From Diphasiastrum complanatum (lineage: Eukaryota; Streptophyta; Lycopodiopsida; Lycopodiales; Lycopodiaceae): a DNA stretch of 64,000 nt. Within the stretch, counting starts at the first letter, position 1; every line of letters begins with the position of its first letter. The translations under genes were made by a program, and so were the position numbers. The DNA lies in contig CM055110.1 in assembly GCA_029204225.1 (NCBI GenBank), positions 41,087,862-41,151,861 of the forward strand, written 5' to 3'. Of the stretch, positions 1-11,077 are shown one piece after another. The notes beneath the pieces were generated by a model, which was given only the letters and a program-made list of their open reading frames with translations, was not told where the DNA came from and did not search any database.

Positions 1-518
1 ACTTGGTTCCCTCCTATTATTGAATGGGTTCTCTTTAAATTTGAATAGTTAGGGAGGTAGAAATGAGACAATAGGATTTTGAGGCCAAGGCCCTCCTCTC
101 CATTATAAATAGGGGCAAGTTGCTCCTCATGTTCAAATCTTCATTTCAATACAAGCAGATTGGTTCTCTTATGGAATGAACTTGTGAATGTCCTTGTTCT
201 CTAACTCTATTCATCCATCTCTCATGCTTTGTTGTATTTGCTATTTGTTGGATTTGAATATTATTGGAGTTTATATTTCTTATGCTTTTGGTAAGAGAGA
301 AAGAGTAAGCTATTATGATGGTGAATCTTAGGGTTAATGGATGTAGTGTTAATGCTTAGTGTTAATGGATGTTAGAGTTAGATGTGGATCTTCCATACAT
401 GCTGAATTCTGAGATATGTTGTCGCTCTCATGAGATCGAGGACAATTAACTTCATCTCCTTGATGCTTGAGTGCTTGGATTTTGGGTTGAGGATAGGATA
501 GGAAATAAACCCACTACA
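1..518 (+). mobile_element. 3' part of an LTR, probable Athila/Tat-type Ty3/gypsy
   Basis: No coding sequence is seen. A TATA-type promoter element (tataaata, 104-111) lies in the middle, and the block ends in ...CACTACA at 518. Four bases later comes a primer-binding-site-like sequence, which is how an LTR joins its internal region. The 5' end lies outside the window. The assignment rests on the promoter plus the LTR-to-primer-site junction; no second LTR is visible, so it is tentative. Confidence 0.45.
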
Positions 519-522
519 ATTT

Positions 523-542
523 TGGCATCTTTGCCAGGGATC
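523..542 (+). other. Primer-binding-site-like sequence (tRNA-Asp type)
   Basis: TGGCATCTTTGCCAGGGATC resembles the well-known plant Athila/Tat primer site (TGGCGCCGTTGCCGGGGA) with a few substitutions. It directly follows the ...ACTACA LTR end. Seen: the sequence and its placement. Inferred: tRNA-Asp priming of reverse transcription. Confidence 0.45.
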
Positions 543-2019
543 TATGCCAATTTTTCAGTTTACAGCATATTTGGTTGATGGTTAGCTTGCATTAGACATC
601 TTGTCTTGGCATGAATAGTGTTAAAATTGTATTTTAGGATTTAATTTGGAGTGATTTTGCTTGATTTGAATGGATCTTCTTGTTTGAAATCTAATCTAAT
701 TGTTGAACAAGAAAAGCTATTCAGATCACCATTTTAAAGATCCATCTGGATCTGATAAATCAGATAAAACAACAAAATTTGGTCAAATTTGTCAAATCTT
801 GGTGAAAAGGAGACAAAATTGTCATAAGAGCTGATAACTTTTTATCCTCTTTCAAGAAACGTTTTCCAAGTTGCAAAAACCTTTAGTTTTGCTCACAGAA
901 CCTTCAGTTTGAAGGGCAAACATTCCTTCCCAGCAGATTTGCAGAAACATCAGAAAAACCATCAAAAAACACCAAAAAAAACTCAAAACCCAAAAAATAC
1001 AGAAAAAGAACCTTCGTCCGATTCATTGTGCATAGGTGTGATTCAGATCTATCTACTGTCAGGTTAGCGAACATTAATTCTAAAAATAGAAGGTCAAAGT
1101 GACTGTTCATCTAGTGGCTAATAATTTTTTGTGAAGAGTTTAGCACCTTTTTACAAAATTATCATTTTTCTCAGAAGAACCTTCGTAACCTTCGCCAAGG
1201 TCTGTGTTAGTCTGACTTACAGTTTTGGTTCATCAGTGAGTTTGGTGAACAATAAGCAGAGGCCACGTGTCATATTGACCTATTTTTTTTAAAAAAAGAC
1301 TTTTTTTTTTTTTTTTGCAAAAATAGCAGTATTACATTTGTAACCTTAGCCAAAACCTTTGTTGGAATTTCTGAGGATACTATTTATAATAAGCTACCAT
1401 TTTTTAGTTTGGCGAACGTTATTGTTACGAGGATCTTGAAAAATACCTATTTTTACCCTCACCAAACTGCAAAAAATGTATAGCTTGTGTTGGAAAGAGG
1501 TGTGTGAAAGATAGGTCGAACTCGAAAAACAAAGAATTCTAATAAAAAGAATTCGAACGAAAAGAAAGAAAACTTATCGTGCGCAGCGGAATAAACTATC
1601 TTCCTCTTTCTTTATGCATGACTGCGCCTATCAATTTCGAACAAAACAATAGTGATAGAAATCATGTTTGATCTTATAGTAACTAACTTTGAAATCATTA
1701 GTACTACAATGATTACGTAGCCAAACATTAAGCATCAAAACATCAGACAAATAATTTGTTGTGAAACATTAGACAAATAATTAGTCGCGAAACATCAAAT
1801 AAATAATTAGTCGCGAAGAACTACAAAAACACATACATTCTGAGATGAGGCTGAATGCAATAAGAAGATAGAATTGATTCAGTATGGAAGCGAAACAGAT
1901 GTAAATGAGTACAACAAGTTGCGGATCGGAGCCACGTACTCTAAGCTATTTCTGAACGGCTAAAATGTAAGTCTGAATTAAGCGCAACTACTGATAAGCA
2001 GTAAGCACAATAGCAATCT
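543..2019. other. Non-coding stretch with a degenerate ~165-bp repeat
   Basis: No credible gene. Between about 1005 and 1425 three loosely similar units recur. Each opens with a ccttcg or taacctt motif and ends with an agtttgg/gttagcgaac motif (near 1061, 1235 and 1405). Homopolymer A and T runs lie at about 1285-1315. It may be leader of the element whose LTR ends at 518, but no gag is found on the plus strand. Confidence 0.4.
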
Positions 2020-3805
2020 CTAATCAACTCTAAAGAATTGAGCTAGAATGGTCAAGGCTTTTGGCACCAACTTCAGGAACTCTCCCAACGAGGTATTGAT
2101 ATTATTAGACAAAATATTCATGAGCAGTTCAGTTTGTGGTGCTTCTGGTTCAGTCATCTTGAAGGGTTCTTCATGATGATGCAACCAAGCGTTCATATTT
2201 GTACATGAATTTTTCGGTGGCTGCAATGGTAAAGAATGAACTTCGGTTGTTGCTCTAGCAACTTCAAGCTCATCTTCTTTTTGTAGATGTTTAATCCACT
2301 GCCTCATATCCTGATATCTTCTTTTTTCTGCATGAAGATTTGGATAGACTCCAGATGCTGTTGGTATATCAGTTAATGGTATAGAATCAGCAGAAACTGG
2401 ATCTACTATCGGTTCTTTCTGCTTCTGTGCTCTGGTGACCACCATCAAGGGTACACTTGGTTTATTCTGAGCTACTGGTCTTTGCTTGATTGTTATCAAA
2501 TTTACAAGAGCTGTAGCCGGTGGTGGCTTTGGTCTTGCTGGACATTCCTTATAGCAATGCCCATAACCATAGTCACGACAGAATGGTACAAATTTTTCTT
2601 TATTTGGACATTCTGCAACTCTATGATTTTCTCCACATGCAAAGCATCCAAGTGGTGCTCTGGTCCAGTTTCTAGATGCATGTTGTTGCGCGACACTTTT
2701 GTAAGGTTCTGGATCCATCAAATTGGCAGGAGGAGCGGAGTGCTTTGGTGGGGCAGGTAAGGCTAACCGTTTCGGGTATCCAAGAGCAGATCGACGAGGT
2801 CTAGTTGCCAGATTTTCTCCATAATGTGGTTCTCAATATCCCATCTGGGAAATACCATTGCTTAATTATCTGAGGATTGAAGTTGCAAAAAACAGTCTCA
2901 TGATCAGGCGAATTACACAAATGGCATATATTGATTTCCATTCGTTTTTTCAATTGAAGACACTCATTCACTGTGTGATTTCTTGTACAAATAGAACACT
3001 AGACATTTTCCCTGGTAGGAAAAGTCTTTGCAAACTTCTCAGGTTCCTTGATCGCTTGTCCATGGAGATCTTCCAATGCTTTGATCTTCTCATCAAATTG
3101 CGACTGCAACTTTTCCATCTATTTCTGTTGGTTCTTCCCGAGTTTCTCGAACTCATTGAGCATCATTTTTGCAGTAGCGTTGACATTTGTTGATGCAATA
3201 GTGGTGGATGTCGTAGTGGTTTGCCCTACTGTATAAGGCAACATACTGATATTCGGCTCATCGTCTGAATCTTCATCCTCTTCCCAAATTGCATCATCCA
3301 TAGCATTTTGCAAGATTGCGTACTCATTATGGCGTTTCAGCTCACGTCTGATCCTTTTAGGTAATCCTGACAAAAATCACATAATCATGGCATTTTCGTT
3401 AATCAGCTCAGGTTCGCACTCAGATCTGAGGTGTTTTATCCGTTCAATGTAATCTCAAACCACTTTCTGCTTTCCCATTTTAATTTTATTTAAAAGTAGG
3501 AAAGGGTCTTCCATAAACTTCCGAGGTTTGAACCGTGTAATAAGGGCTCGTTTAACAGTCTCCCAATCTGTACGCTCAGTTTCATCTTGATTATAGTACC
3601 AATCTTGTGCTGCGCTTGTTAATGCCATAGGAAAAAGCTTAAGTTTATCTTGGGAAACTTTGCTGTAGATTTCACAAGATTCAGTATAGATATGAAGAAA
3701 TCTAACTGGATCTGTTAATCCATTGTATTTGGGTAGATCCAAACGGGGTGCTCTTCTAACAATTATTGGATTGACTTCCCGAGGAGCACCTCCAGGGGCA
3801 GCCAT
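2020..3805 (-). pseudogene. Broken retrotransposon gag with multiple zinc knuckles
   Basis: Read on the minus strand from the ATG at 3805, the first 116 codons match a Retrotrans_gag capsid domain (LDLPKYNG, then a W-Y-Y segment and TRFKPRKF). In-frame stops break it near 3455, 3370 and 3119. Two Cys/His clusters follow: CSICTRNHTVNEC with CHLCNSPDHETVFC (about 2870-3000), then CFACGENHRVAEC with CRDYGYGHCYKEC (about 2525-2650). Gag normally binds the genomic RNA and forms the virus-like particle. No protease, RT or integrase follows below 2020. Four or more knuckles is unusual for plant gypsy gag, which generally has one. The family assignment is uncertain. Confidence 0.6.
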
Positions 3806-4317
3806 CTTTACAGATTAAATCAAGCAAACAATGAGATTGGATCTGGATTTGCAATCAAAACTATCTCAAATCAGATCTGCTAGATCTCAAGAACCTTTGC
3901 TGAGTCAGCCTTCACCCAAGAATCCTTAGCCCGTACTATTTATTGGTTATGATTTTCCAGATCTAGCCTCTGTCAAAATTTTGAGCAATTATGTTACAGT
4001 TTGATTTTGATTTTGAGAAATCTTTCTTCTTAGAAGTGTCATCTCTTGATCAAGATCTATTTTTCAAAAATCAAAAATTTGATTATTTTTCAAGTGATAG
4101 AGATTCTACAGATATGATCTAATCTAAGATATGATTTTGTTTCAAAGTTCTAGATCCAAGAGTGAGAGTTAATGAACATTCAACAAGAATGCAAAGATAT
4201 GGAACAATAGCGACTCTGTATATTAAAGTTGTCGTAACAACGATCAGATCACAATACAATTGCGCTGATAAGTGCGTGATCCTACTTAAAGAAACAAAAC
4301 AATAGCTATCACTCTGA

Positions 4318-4320
<3 letters not shown>
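3806..4320. other. Non-coding, probable leader of the minus-strand gag remnant
   Basis: No reading frame of note. AT-rich sequence with repeated gatct/agatct words lies upstream, in minus-strand sense, of the gag start at 3805. No LTR end or primer site was recognised. Confidence 0.3.

Positions 4321-4355
<35 letters not shown>
4321..4355. repeat. (TC)n microsatellite, 35 bp
   Basis: Uninterrupted TC dinucleotides on the plus strand. The AATAAAGCTTTC context seen at the LINE tails is absent here, so this tract is not assigned to a LINE. Confidence 0.9.
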
Positions 4356-4356
<1 letters not shown>

Positions 4357-6081
4357 ATCACCAACTTTGAGGAGCCAGCTGCTGTGAAGACCCATTTTGG
4401 TCATTTGATCTCTGATGAAGTATCTTCATGCATCCTCTTGCATCACTTCACTTCTCCAGTCACTCATTTACTTATAGCAGTTGGTAGATCTTGTGTTATT
4501 CTAATTTTACAAGTACAAGATAGTTTAACAGCTGTTTTAACTGACTAATTAGGACAATAGTTGTTGGAGCATGAAGACGTAGACAGTTTGTACTTGGAAT
4601 CCTGTATAAATCTACAGTGTCGCATTTTTCGTATTTTTTGGGAGAATTGTTGCATATTTGAAAGTGCGTGAAATGGACTAAAACCTTCAGTGAACACTTT
4701 GTCACCTTTTTTGCAACCTATGTTACAACGACCATAATATGTGATCCTTTGGAAAAAATTGAGTGTCAAAATAAGTATCACAACTTAACATCATAAATAA
4801 CATTTATGAAATATAGTCCAATCTTCCCATTCAAGTAAAAGTATCAGTGAAAGGCCAACTCCCGATATTATCGTATAAGGGCAGTTGCCATATTGATCAG
4901 TTTCCAGGGTATAGGTCCATATCAAAACATGATAAAACAATCATAAGTATGCTAAATTTTCCGTAATCATTACTAGGAGAAATGCAAAAATGTAAACATA
5001 AGGAGGATTAATATAGATTCATGCATTGTTCTATGTACGATAGGATCAATAAACACATACATTTTCTAGTAAGATGAAGTCGATTCCTATATAATTGTGA
5101 TGAATAGACTAGTTGAATTTTATTGAAGAGCAATACATAAATAAAGCATTACACAAATATTTATAAAAATGAATGTTAGAATTTGAAACAACACATGGTA
5201 AAGCCCTATGAAGATTATGTAAGCAAAAACACATAGGAACTCAGTACGTTGTTCATGTTAATAGATATTCACAATAGATTCAAAAGACTTACCAAGCATC
5301 TGACATAGAAGAAAGTGGCAGTAGACACCAATATGGGGCACAAGGATATCTTTTTGAGTATGCGTAGAACTTGGCAATGAAGCTAAAAAAGAGCAAATGA
5401 TGTAGCCAAACTCTGTACCAAGAAATCTCTTCAAAGCTATTGGAAATATTATCCAATTGAAAATACCAACACAAATGACCATCCCAATCTTGATATTTTA
5501 GTCAAGCTAACTAAAAAGCATGACCTGGTTTGAAATATATGGGAAATAGCCTCTAACAAATTCTAGTGCCATCACTAGTAAAACAATTATAACATATGCA
5601 AAGTTTTTTTTTTCCTAGGTTGTATTTGTGTCTTTTTGAATTTGATGGACCTAGAGAACACACTTTTGAATTAAATTCATAAGTTTTGTACCAATGATTT
5701 TGGGCCTCATGAAATTCGTACTGCTGCATATTAGTTGTTGTCTATTAGTGTAAATCTAAAATTTGGCTCCATATATTCATCCTTGTATATGACTAGAACA
5801 AATATTGGAAGAGATGTGTAACTGAGATCAATATGAGCATCATCTATAAGGGCAAGAATCACGAAGAAACTCTTGGCACTTAAAAAACAACTTATAGTCT
5901 TATTGAATTTTGTTTGAGCATGATGTAAATGATAAAAGACCATTTGTCGAGTTACTGGGTTTTCCCTCTCATTAGTATTTGAAAAGAAAACATCATAATC
6001 ATTTTTGTCTCAAGGCATTATTTCACTAACCATACATGACTAGCAAATGTTAATAACAATACTTTATGGCAGGTACAAACC
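4356..6081. other. Unassigned AT-rich DNA
   Basis: Only short unsupported frames are present. No transposon motif, RNA gene or splice-supported exon was recognised. Confidence 0.4.
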
Positions 6082-6097
6082 CATAATCCCACTATGA

Positions 6098-6181
6098 CCA
6101 ATGGGGTTGGCTCAATTGGTTAGCTTGACATCCAAAGTTCCTTTGGTCTCAGGTTCGAGCCTCCCCTTGGAAACCAAGAAA
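6098..6181 (+). mobile_element. Short tRNA-derived SINE or tRNA retropseudogene with 16-bp target duplication
   Basis: An 84-bp insert carries a polymerase III A box (tggctcaattggtta, about 6108-6122) and a B box (ggttcgagcct, 6152-6162). The spacing fits a tRNA head, and there is an A-rich 3' end (aaaccaagaaa). It is flanked by perfect 16-bp direct repeats, CATAATCCCACTATGA, at 6082-6097 and 6182-6197. Such repeats are the signature of LINE-driven target-primed insertion. The insert is little longer than a tRNA, so it is either a minimal SINE or a processed tRNA-like pseudogene. The repeats and boxes are seen directly; mobilisation by a LINE is inferred. Confidence 0.8.
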
Positions 6182-6197
6182 CATAATCCCACTATGA

Positions 6198-6919
6198 TCC
6201 ACCTTATATACCAAAATTATGATAAGCTATTTTTATAGAAAATCGGATAACACTTACTTACCCTACAAGAATCTCAGGTCATTTGACATAGCCAAACCAT
6301 AAAAGAGAATTCGTCTCCTCATAGAATTCTATCAAGTATATGTATTAGGTTTGGCATATGTTGGCAATACAAGTTTCACTATAGGTAGATGAATTTCTTT
6401 TCCAAAGTAGGTAGAAGAATAATGGATAGAAATAACCCATGATAGTAAAGCCTCTATACGTGAATTAAATTCATAAGTTCACCTTCCTCAAGCAAAAATT
6501 GGATGGTGAACCATGGTCATTCCAAGCATTAGAAAAAGTGGGTTTGCAAGAATCATGCGCACTCCAAAAGGGCCTTCTTCCAAAACTGCAATCAATATTT
6601 TTGAGCTCATTTTAACAAATATTTTTTGATTTCTTTTTCAACAATTTCTTTACTGAGGCCTATATCCAAATATACTCCAAACTCTACAACACATTGGACT
6701 ACGAACTTAGCCATGTAGGAAATGAATGTCCTACCATATTATTGTAGCAAAGAAAAAAGCCTCTCTCACGCATGAAGTAAATGAATGTTCTCCCATATTG
6801 TAGTCAAGAGATACGCCTCTTTCACTAGACACCTACAGGGAACTCAAGCTTTGCCATGCCCAATTGTGCAAAAGATGCATCATGCAAAAAGCTAGAGCAC
6901 ACAAAAAAGTGCAAGGGTT

Positions 6920-6972
<53 letters not shown>

Positions 6973-7443
6973 TGGAGTTTCATGGAGTAGCAAAAAGAAA
7001 CTAAGCTACCAAGCTAGGCTCTTAGTCAACTTCTCATCTATCTCTCTATTAATTAGGGTTTATTGTACACACTACACTAAGCATGGATATGGTGATTTTG
7101 CATTGCTCCTCCTCCTTATGGTGATTATGGATGTGATTGCTATTTATGATTCTTTACAATTTGAAAATGTGTAAATCACACATTAAAAATATAAAAAGAT
7201 CTAAAACCTAAGGTTTTGTGAAAGTAGGGTTTCAAGGAAAAATAAAGCTTTGATTAAAAAAATGAGTTTGATGTATTTAGATTAAGCCACGAGGATAAAA
7301 GCTTTGTTATGTGGTTCTGTTTGTTTGAAAAGACCATGTATTTAGGCTATCCTTTGTCACACAAGAAATAACTCTCATATTAGGGTTTTGCTAGGGCTAT
7401 GTTAGGGTTAGGGTTTTGTCACAACTGAGAATTCGCGGAGGAG

Positions 7444-7485
<42 letters not shown>

Positions 7486-7690
7486 ATGCAAAAATAAGCA
7501 GGTGACGGTGATGGTGATGGAAAAACAGAAGGATTCGTCGGCAGCGTACTAAACAGGGAAGACATGATCCCTGCAAGATTTTCTTCCAGTAGGGCGGAGG
7601 CCACTCGCGCTTCATATCGGCCTTTGATTGATATTCCAGCAAATAGTGATCAGTAAGCACTCACTGCCAATCCATTAATTTTTATATGAT
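6198..7690. other. Unassigned DNA with two (GA)n tracts
   Basis: Contains (GA)n at 6923-6968 and 7446-7484 and several aaccctaa-like words at 7385-7420 (ttagggtt variants, too few for a telomeric array). No gene is recognised. Confidence 0.45.
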
Positions 7691-7739
7691 AATGTTTGTG
7701 TAAACATGAATGCTCTTCTTGTTCAGTGGATTGCTTGCT

Positions 7740-8215
7740 ATATGGTTACTCTGCAAAAAATGCTGGACACGGGGTGCTTCCAAGGCATCCCTCATATGAG
7801 CAGACTTTGTTAGATGTGCACATAGGGGAGATGGAGTCAGAGGAGCATTTGCTATTCAGATGCCCTGTCTATTATGAGATTCGAGGACGCTATCATTGTC
7901 TTTTATGAGATTCTCCAGTCACTTCGCTCACTCATTTCATATGTTGACCCTTGATGTGTGGCACTGATGCTGCGCGAGATGTTCCTGCTCTGCAGAGATA
8001 TTTGTCAGATAGATCAGTTTACCATGACTCCCAATAGACCCAGATTACTTCCTTTTTCTCTAAGAGACGATCTAGAGCAGAAGTTGACATTTTGTCAAAG
8101 GATGAGTCAAATATCTTACCTCGGCCACAGAAAACAAGAGAGAAGAGGCTGGATGCCCAACTCTAAGAGAGAGAGAGAGAAAACAGCAACAAGAGCAATG
8201 GAGAGCAATGCTTAG
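7740..8215 (+). pseudogene. LINE ORF2 3' fragment (C-terminal zinc-binding domain)
   Basis: Frames at 7696-7908 and 7958-8215 spell SEEHLLFRCPVYYEIRGRYH and then VALMLREMFLLCRDI. These match the C-terminal zinc-binding region of the better-preserved LINE copies at 12229-12690 and 20150-20620. Frameshifts separate the two parts and no RT domain is left. It ends near 8215 in a short GAGA-rich stretch. It is a 5'-truncated dead copy. Confidence 0.7.
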
Positions 8216-8559
8216 TCAAACTGTCTAAAATGGAATACACAATGAGCATCTAACTACTCTACCTGGATGTGACCAAATGCCACCAAACTCTAAGGTTAAC
8301 CACTTACTAAATGTAGGGCACCCCCAAAAGTCAAGATAGGGCCCCTAAACAAAATTAGACCCCTAAGGACCCACGAGTCAGTACATGACCAAAATTGGGT
8401 CCAACTGAACTTAAGACAAACTTAAGATGGCCTAAATAACTAAATACCCATGGTTACACAAATCTCGACCTTTTGGGTCAAAGTAACCTATGGATTAACT
8501 TCAGCATAGTCATTTATTTCTAACATCCCTCTCTCTCTGGATTACAGAGAGAGAGATTA
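8216..8559. other. Unassigned spacer between LINE fragments
   Basis: No coding potential. Short CT and GA runs lie at about 8530-8555. Confidence 0.3.
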
Positions 8560-9254
8560 TGCCAGCTATGTTCATTACATGAGATAGAGTCCAAGGAGCA
8601 CTTCATCTTGAGATGCCCCATATATTATGCAATCAGAGGGAGATACCACTGCCTATTCCGGGACATGCCTACTACACTCAAATCGCTTATTGCATATGAG
8701 GACCCTCGCTGTGTTGCGCTCATGATACGAGAGATGATCTTGCTACGACAAGATATGTACCAGTCAGCTCACCAGCCACATTCTAGCTCTCAGGCTCAGA
8801 TTACATCATTCTTCTCCAGGAGACGACCAAGCCGAGACCTCGAGTATGATGACGACGACGACGACGATACACCACCTCACAGATATCAGAGATAGTGTAT
8901 CACTCGCAATCATGTGGCAGCTCGCACTACCCGCCCTATTATGAGAGCACACAGTTTTCATCCTCCTAGACAACGACGGCGATGATCCATATTACCTCCT
9001 GCTACAACTCGTATCACATCCTTTTTCAGTAGTAGTGCTAGATGATACGATTCTATTCTTAGCAGCCACTTATGGACAATTTGTAGTTTTTAGTTATATT
9101 GTTCATCTTTTATGCATAGTTTTCTTTCTTGGAGACGTTTATATACGCACCACATACTTGACATGTACTCTTATTGGTCTTATATGCCTTTTGGCATGGA
9201 AAAGACATTAATAAAGCTTTCTTTCTTTCTTGCTTTCTCTCTCTCTCTCTCTCT
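8560..9254 (+). mobile_element. 5'-truncated LINE copy with (CT)n tail
   Basis: Coding remnant 8572-8895: a short H...CP.Y..IRGRYH zinc-binding motif, then CVALMIREMILL, a linker with a run of seven Asp, and a stop at 8893-8895. The 3' untranslated region follows. It contains the family-specific end GGCATGGAAAAGACATTAAT and then AATAAAGCTTTC, and closes in (CTTT)n(CT)n at about 9215-9254 instead of poly(A). The same 3' end occurs at 13289-13437 and, inverted, at 21471-21560. The tail abuts a second LINE fragment with no spacer. Confidence 0.75.
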
Positions 9255-10719
9255 ATTTCTAGATTTTCAGATTCTTCACACCACCCTATCCGATCACTCC
9301 TTCCTATCTTTTAGTATGGGCTCCATCCCGACCTCCCAACCACCCACTATTCCACTCATCTCTTGCGCACCCAAATACACTTTTGATCGTTCTTACATCC
9401 AGACATACCAGGAGGCCGTCAACTCATTTCTTCGTCGTTTTCCACACCACACACTGTTAGAAACACAAGCTACCTTCCTTACCACTTCACTCCATAATGC
9501 TGCATCATCTTCCTTTCCCTCCAAACCACATCGGCACCCACCCACTTCGCCACAATCCATCTTACCTCCCTGGTTTGACGCCTCCGCCAAAAGAAACGAG
9601 TGTATGAAACCCAAAAAGGGAAAAGCCTAGTCGATTCCCTTTGCAGTTCCTCCATTGGTGCCTTCTGGAGGGAATTCATTCCCCATACCCCACCTCCTCC
9701 CCTCATTGACTTTCATACCTGGACTACATACACCACTACCTTATATACTGTATCCACAGACACACCCATCTCCATCTCTCCCCGGCTGACTACCTTCACT
9801 TTCTTCACCTCGGACATGGTCTTGACGGCCATTAAGAGCCTGAAAATCTGTCGCACCAGTGATATTGATGACCTCGAATCCGAACTTTTAATCCATGTTG
9901 TAGACACACTATCACCTACCCTAGCCACTTTGCTCAATCGAGCAGTTGTCTCCGGCTTCCCTTCCTCCTGGTGTACCAACATTATCCATCCCATTCACAA
10001 AACTGGTGACCCCATGGGCCCTGGTAACTATCGCACCATTATGGTTGGGCATATCATTGCTAAGTTATACGGCACCATCCTCCAGTCAGCAGTTAGTTTT
10101 GAGGCAGAGTCCAGGGAGGAGATTACATGCATTGGGCCAGGCGGGTTTCAGGGCACACTACTCCACTACAAATCATATCTTCACTCTTCGGGCCATTATT
10201 GAGGAAGCCAGACACAGGAAAGAGCGGGTCTATTGTTGTTTTGTTGACTTTAAGAAATCCTTCGACTCTGTTCCACGATCCCTCCTCATCCAGCGGCTAC
10301 GTGATCTCGGTTTTTCTACTGACATGATCTTGGCAATGATGGCACTATATGAGAGAGTCCTTGGCTGTTTTCGGAGTGATGCCGACATCTCACTATTGGC
10401 GTTAAACAGGGTTGTTCTCTATCTCCAACCCTGTTTGGGCTATATATTGACGAGCTTGAGAGAGTCATTGAGGGATGTGGTGGCACAGGTTGCAGACTAG
10501 GGAGTATCTTGATTGCTAATGACATGGTTCTCTTATCTTCCACTAGAGAGGGATTACAGCGGCAACGACAATCTTCATGCCTTATGCAGTAGATGGGAAT
10601 TGGGGGTTAACATATTGAAAACCAAAGTTATGGTTTTCAACACATCGAGAGCTTTTATGCAGCGCCAGGAACTCATCTTCGATAGGCAGCCCTTGGAGGT
10701 TGTATCTTCTTACACTTAC
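9255..10719 (+). pseudogene. LINE ORF2: endonuclease end and reverse transcriptase, interrupted
   Basis: The frame opens with TLSDHSFLSFSM, the SDH motif that ends an APE-type endonuclease. RT motifs follow: NYRTIMVG..AKLYGTIL near 10030, CCFVDFKKSFDSVPR near 10240 (catalytic block A, first Asp present), and IANDMVLLSS near 10510, where the block C YADD has become ANDM. Next comes LKTKVMVFNT. At least four frameshifts separate these parts. The product would nick target DNA and copy its own RNA, but this copy cannot. It stops at 10719, where a gypsy LTR begins, and its C-terminus resumes at 12229. The clade is not certain. Confidence 0.75.
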
Positions 10720-11077
10720 TGTAATAGATCCTAACACCACAGTAGGGCAAACACTAACTGATCCACCCAACTTTGCCTACTCCCTGATATAGAGTAAGCC
10801 CCTCCTAGCCCAGTGTGAGGACTGGTAGCATGCAACTGCCAAGTGTCGGCCACGTGTCACTGACGTGGCCGACTGCACGTCGGGACCCAACTGGGGGCCC
10901 TGTCCTGCTGACAGGGTCCCTAGACTGTGTTAGGCCCGCCATACCTATGGGCCGTGCTGGGGCACACTACTCACACTGTCTTGCCCTGTTGGTCGTGTAC
11001 GCTGGACACGACCCTGACTGTGGTATCTGACCTTTCTGTGTTCTCTAGGGTTCGGCACTGGTCACGAGCTCTTAACA
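10720..11077 (-). mobile_element. Gypsy-A 3' LTR (358 bp, minus orientation)
   Basis: It is collinear over its whole length with the plus-strand LTR at 34745-35102, starting TGTTA and ending CTATTACA when read on the minus strand. The length is identical. A purine-rich tract complementary to ctccctccccctt (11078-11091) lies on its internal side, as expected for plus-strand priming. Confidence 0.85.

Noticed and set aside
2482-3236. Plus-strand frames over 2482-3236
   Set aside because: They are antisense shadows of the minus-strand gag with its zinc knuckles.
6098-6181. Functional tRNA gene
   Set aside because: No coherent acceptor and anticodon stems could be folded, and the flanking 16-bp duplications point to a retroposed copy.
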